Source: Agrobacterium cavarae
GTDB lineage: Bacteria > Pseudomonadota > Alphaproteobacteria > Rhizobiales > Rhizobiaceae
Length of the DNA: 64,000 nt
Assembly (NCBI RefSeq): GCF_004310285.1
Contig: NZ_SISF01000034.1
Location: forward strand, 1-64,000
Reading direction: 5' to 3'
This document shows, piece by piece, positions 62,421 to 64,000 of this stretch (position 1 is its first letter; each line of letters opens with the position of its first letter). The notes beneath the pieces are model-generated. The model worked only from the letters and a program-made list of their open reading frames with translations. It ran no database searches and was not told the DNA's origin. The position numbers and the translations under genes are program-made.

Positions 62421-63968
62421 ATGCCCGTGACCCGATTTTCGCCCTTCCGCAGCAGCGTTGCCGGTCTGGCCGCCTTTGCCATCGTGACCGGTGGTGTGGC
62501 TGTGCCGGTGGGTGCGATGGCGCAGACCAATGGGCCAGCTTCCGTCGCCGATCTCGCGGCGCCGCTTCTCGATGCGGTGGTGAATATTTCGACATCGCAA
62601 AGCGTGAAGGCGGAGGGCAAGGGTCCGACGCCGCCGCGTATCCCGGATGGTTCTCCGTTCCAGGAGTTCTTCAAGGACTATTTTGACAACCAGAAGCCCG
62701 AGAGCGGGGAGAAGGTCAATTCGCTCGGTTCCGGCTTCGTCATCGATCCGGCGGGTTACGTCGTCACCAACAATCACGTTATTGAAGGCGCTGACGATAT
62801 CGAGGTGATCTTCCCCAATGGTACCAAGCTCAAGGCGAAGCTCGTGGGTACCGATACCAAGACGGACTTGTCCGTTCTGAAGGTCGAGCCGAAAGCGCCG
62901 CTGAAGGCGGTGAAGTTCGGCGATTCCCGCACCATGCGCATCGGCGATTGGGTGATGGCGATCGGCAATCCCTTTGGGCTCGGTGGCTCGCTTACCGTCG
63001 GCGTTGTTTCAGCCCGCGGCCGCAACATCAATGCCGGTCCCTATGACAACTTCATTCAGACGGATGCCGCTATTAACAAGGGCAACTCCGGTGGTCCACT
63101 CTTCAACATGAAGGGTGAAGTCATCGGCATCAATACGGCGATCATTTCCCCAAGTGGTGGCTCGATCGGTATCGGCTTTGCCGTACCAACCGAGCTTGCG
63201 CAAAACATCGTGCAGCAGCTGATCGAGTTCGGCGAAACCCGTCGCGGCTGGCTTGGCGTTCGCGTTCAACCGGTCACCGACGATATTGCCTCCAGCCTTG
63301 GCATGGACACCGCCAAGGGCGCGCTGATTTCCGGCGTTGTGAAGGGCGGACCGGTTGAGAACGGGCCGATCAAGCCCGGTGATGTGGTGCTGAATTTCGA
63401 TGGCAAGCCAATCCAGGAGATGCGCGACCTGCCGCGCATCGTGGCCGAAAGCCCGGTGGGCAAGGAAGTCGATGTCGTGGTGCTCCGCGACGGCAAGGAA
63501 GAGACGGTCAAGGTCAAGCTCGGCCAGTTGCAGGATAGTGCCGAAGATCAGCAGCCCGGTGCCGGCAGCGACGACGCCATGCCTGAAGATGGTGAGGGTG
63601 GCGAAATGACCGCGCCTGAGCAGAAGAACGGCGAGACCGAGCAGCAGGCGCCCGATACACGCGAGGCAGCGCAGACGGTGCTCGGCATGAACCTCGTGAC
63701 GCTGACCGACGAGTTGAAGACCGAGAAGGGCGTCGCAGAAAGCGTCGAGGGCGTCTATGTGGCGAGCGTTGCGCCGGGTTCCATTGCAGAGCAGAAGGGC
63801 GTCAAGGCGGGCGATGTGATCGTCGAAGTCGGACAGGATTTCATGGAAGTCCCCGGCGACGTGATGGTGCGCGTCAATGGTCTGAAGTCTGCCGGACGCA
63901 AGAATGCGCATATGATGATTGCCGACGCGCAAGGCAATCTGCGTTTTGTCGCGATACCGCTGGAATAG
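62421..63968 (+). CDS. degP: DegP/HtrA-type periplasmic serine protease (Do family)
   Basis: Periplasmic protease-chaperone (515 aa). A signal peptide ends near AMAQ (residue 35). The catalytic triad is H119 (NNHV), D149 (TDLSVLK) and S223 in GNSGGP, and two PDZ domains follow, separated by an acidic low-complexity linker (residues 370-420). The ATG at 62421 has GAGGA six bases upstream; an ATG five codons earlier is possible. With hflKC next door it suggests an envelope quality-control locus. Which Do paralogue (DegP, DegQ, MucD) cannot be told. Confidence 0.94.
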   Translation: MPVTRFSPFRSSVAGLAAFAIVTGGVAVPVGAMAQTNGPASVADLAAPLLDAVVNISTSQSVKAEGKGPTPPRIPDGSPFQEFFKDYFDNQKPESGEKVNSLGSGFVIDPAGYVVTNNHVIEGADDIEVIFPNGTKLKAKLVGTDTKTDLSVLKVEPKAPLKAVKFGDSRTMRIGDWVMAIGNPFGLGGSLTVGVVSARGRNINAGPYDNFIQTDAAINKGNSGGPLFNMKGEVIGINTAIISPSGGSIGIGFAVPTELAQNIVQQLIEFGETRRGWLGVRVQPVTDDIASSLGMDTAKGALISGVVKGGPVENGPIKPGDVVLNFDGKPIQEMRDLPRIVAESPVGKEVDVVVLRDGKEETVKVKLGQLQDSAEDQQPGAGSDDAMPEDGEGGEMTAPEQKNGETEQQAPDTREAAQTVLGMNLVTLTDELKTEKGVAESVEGVYVASVAPGSIAEQKGVKAGDVIVEVGQDFMEVPGDVMVRVNGLKSAGRKNAHMMIADAQGNLRFVAIPLE

Positions 63969-64000
63969 TCGGCTCCACGTCAAGCGTCGTGCTTGTTGAG

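Overview
The window looks like chromosomal DNA from a member of the Rhizobiaceae (Agrobacterium/Rhizobium group). The evidence is the rhizobial gene complement (alpha-type SspB, DUF4169, DUF2853, DUF2164 and DUF2778 proteins, invasion-style CreA protein), a circularly permuted two-piece tmRNA gene whose tag reads ANDNNAKEYALAA, high coding G+C, and several palindromic intergenic elements of the kind that litter rhizobial genomes. No plasmid, phage or complete insertion sequence is visible.

Bases 1-21200 hold the division and cell wall (dcw) cluster on the + strand: ftsI (5' truncated by the window edge), murE, murF, mraY, murD, ftsW, murG, murC, murB, then a minus-strand MHS-type transporter and a long intergenic gap, then ddl, ftsQ, ftsA, ftsZ, followed by lpxC and bamD. 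Many junctions are 4-base ATGA stop/start overlaps. The products make lipid II from UDP-MurNAc precursors, build the septal ring, commit lipid A synthesis and assemble outer membrane proteins.

Bases 21200-31300 are DNA maintenance plus accessory genes: recN, an EAL phosphodiesterase, a glyoxalase-fold protein, a LysE exporter, ligA, then a low-G+C patch with a truncated phosphotransferase and an M50 membrane metalloprotease, then a GNAT enzyme, an EamA transporter, a DnaQ-type exonuclease and creA. Bases 31300-45400 are mostly housekeeping and transport singletons: cheW, an SCO copper chaperone, prmA, aminopeptidase P, azlCD, pncA, a DUF2778 protein with an L,D-transpeptidase-like motif, a DUF606 exporter pair, a GT25 glycosyltransferase and a UvrD/PcrA helicase. 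Several very small proteins (41-57 residues) lie between them.

Bases 45400-64000 contain an RND efflux pair, an FAD-linked oxidase, a 1235-residue AsmA protein, a minus-strand group (tmRNA ssrA, ClpXP adaptor sspB, DUF4169, ribbon-helix-helix protein), thyA-folA, and the membrane quality-control set hflK-hflC-degP. The tmRNA gene and the adaptor that delivers its tagged products are neighbours on the same strand. I found no convincing wholly new system. The items most worth checking are the ligA-downstream patch, the tmRNA/SspB locus, the DUF2778 protein, the transporter inserted inside the dcw cluster, and the palindromic elements.
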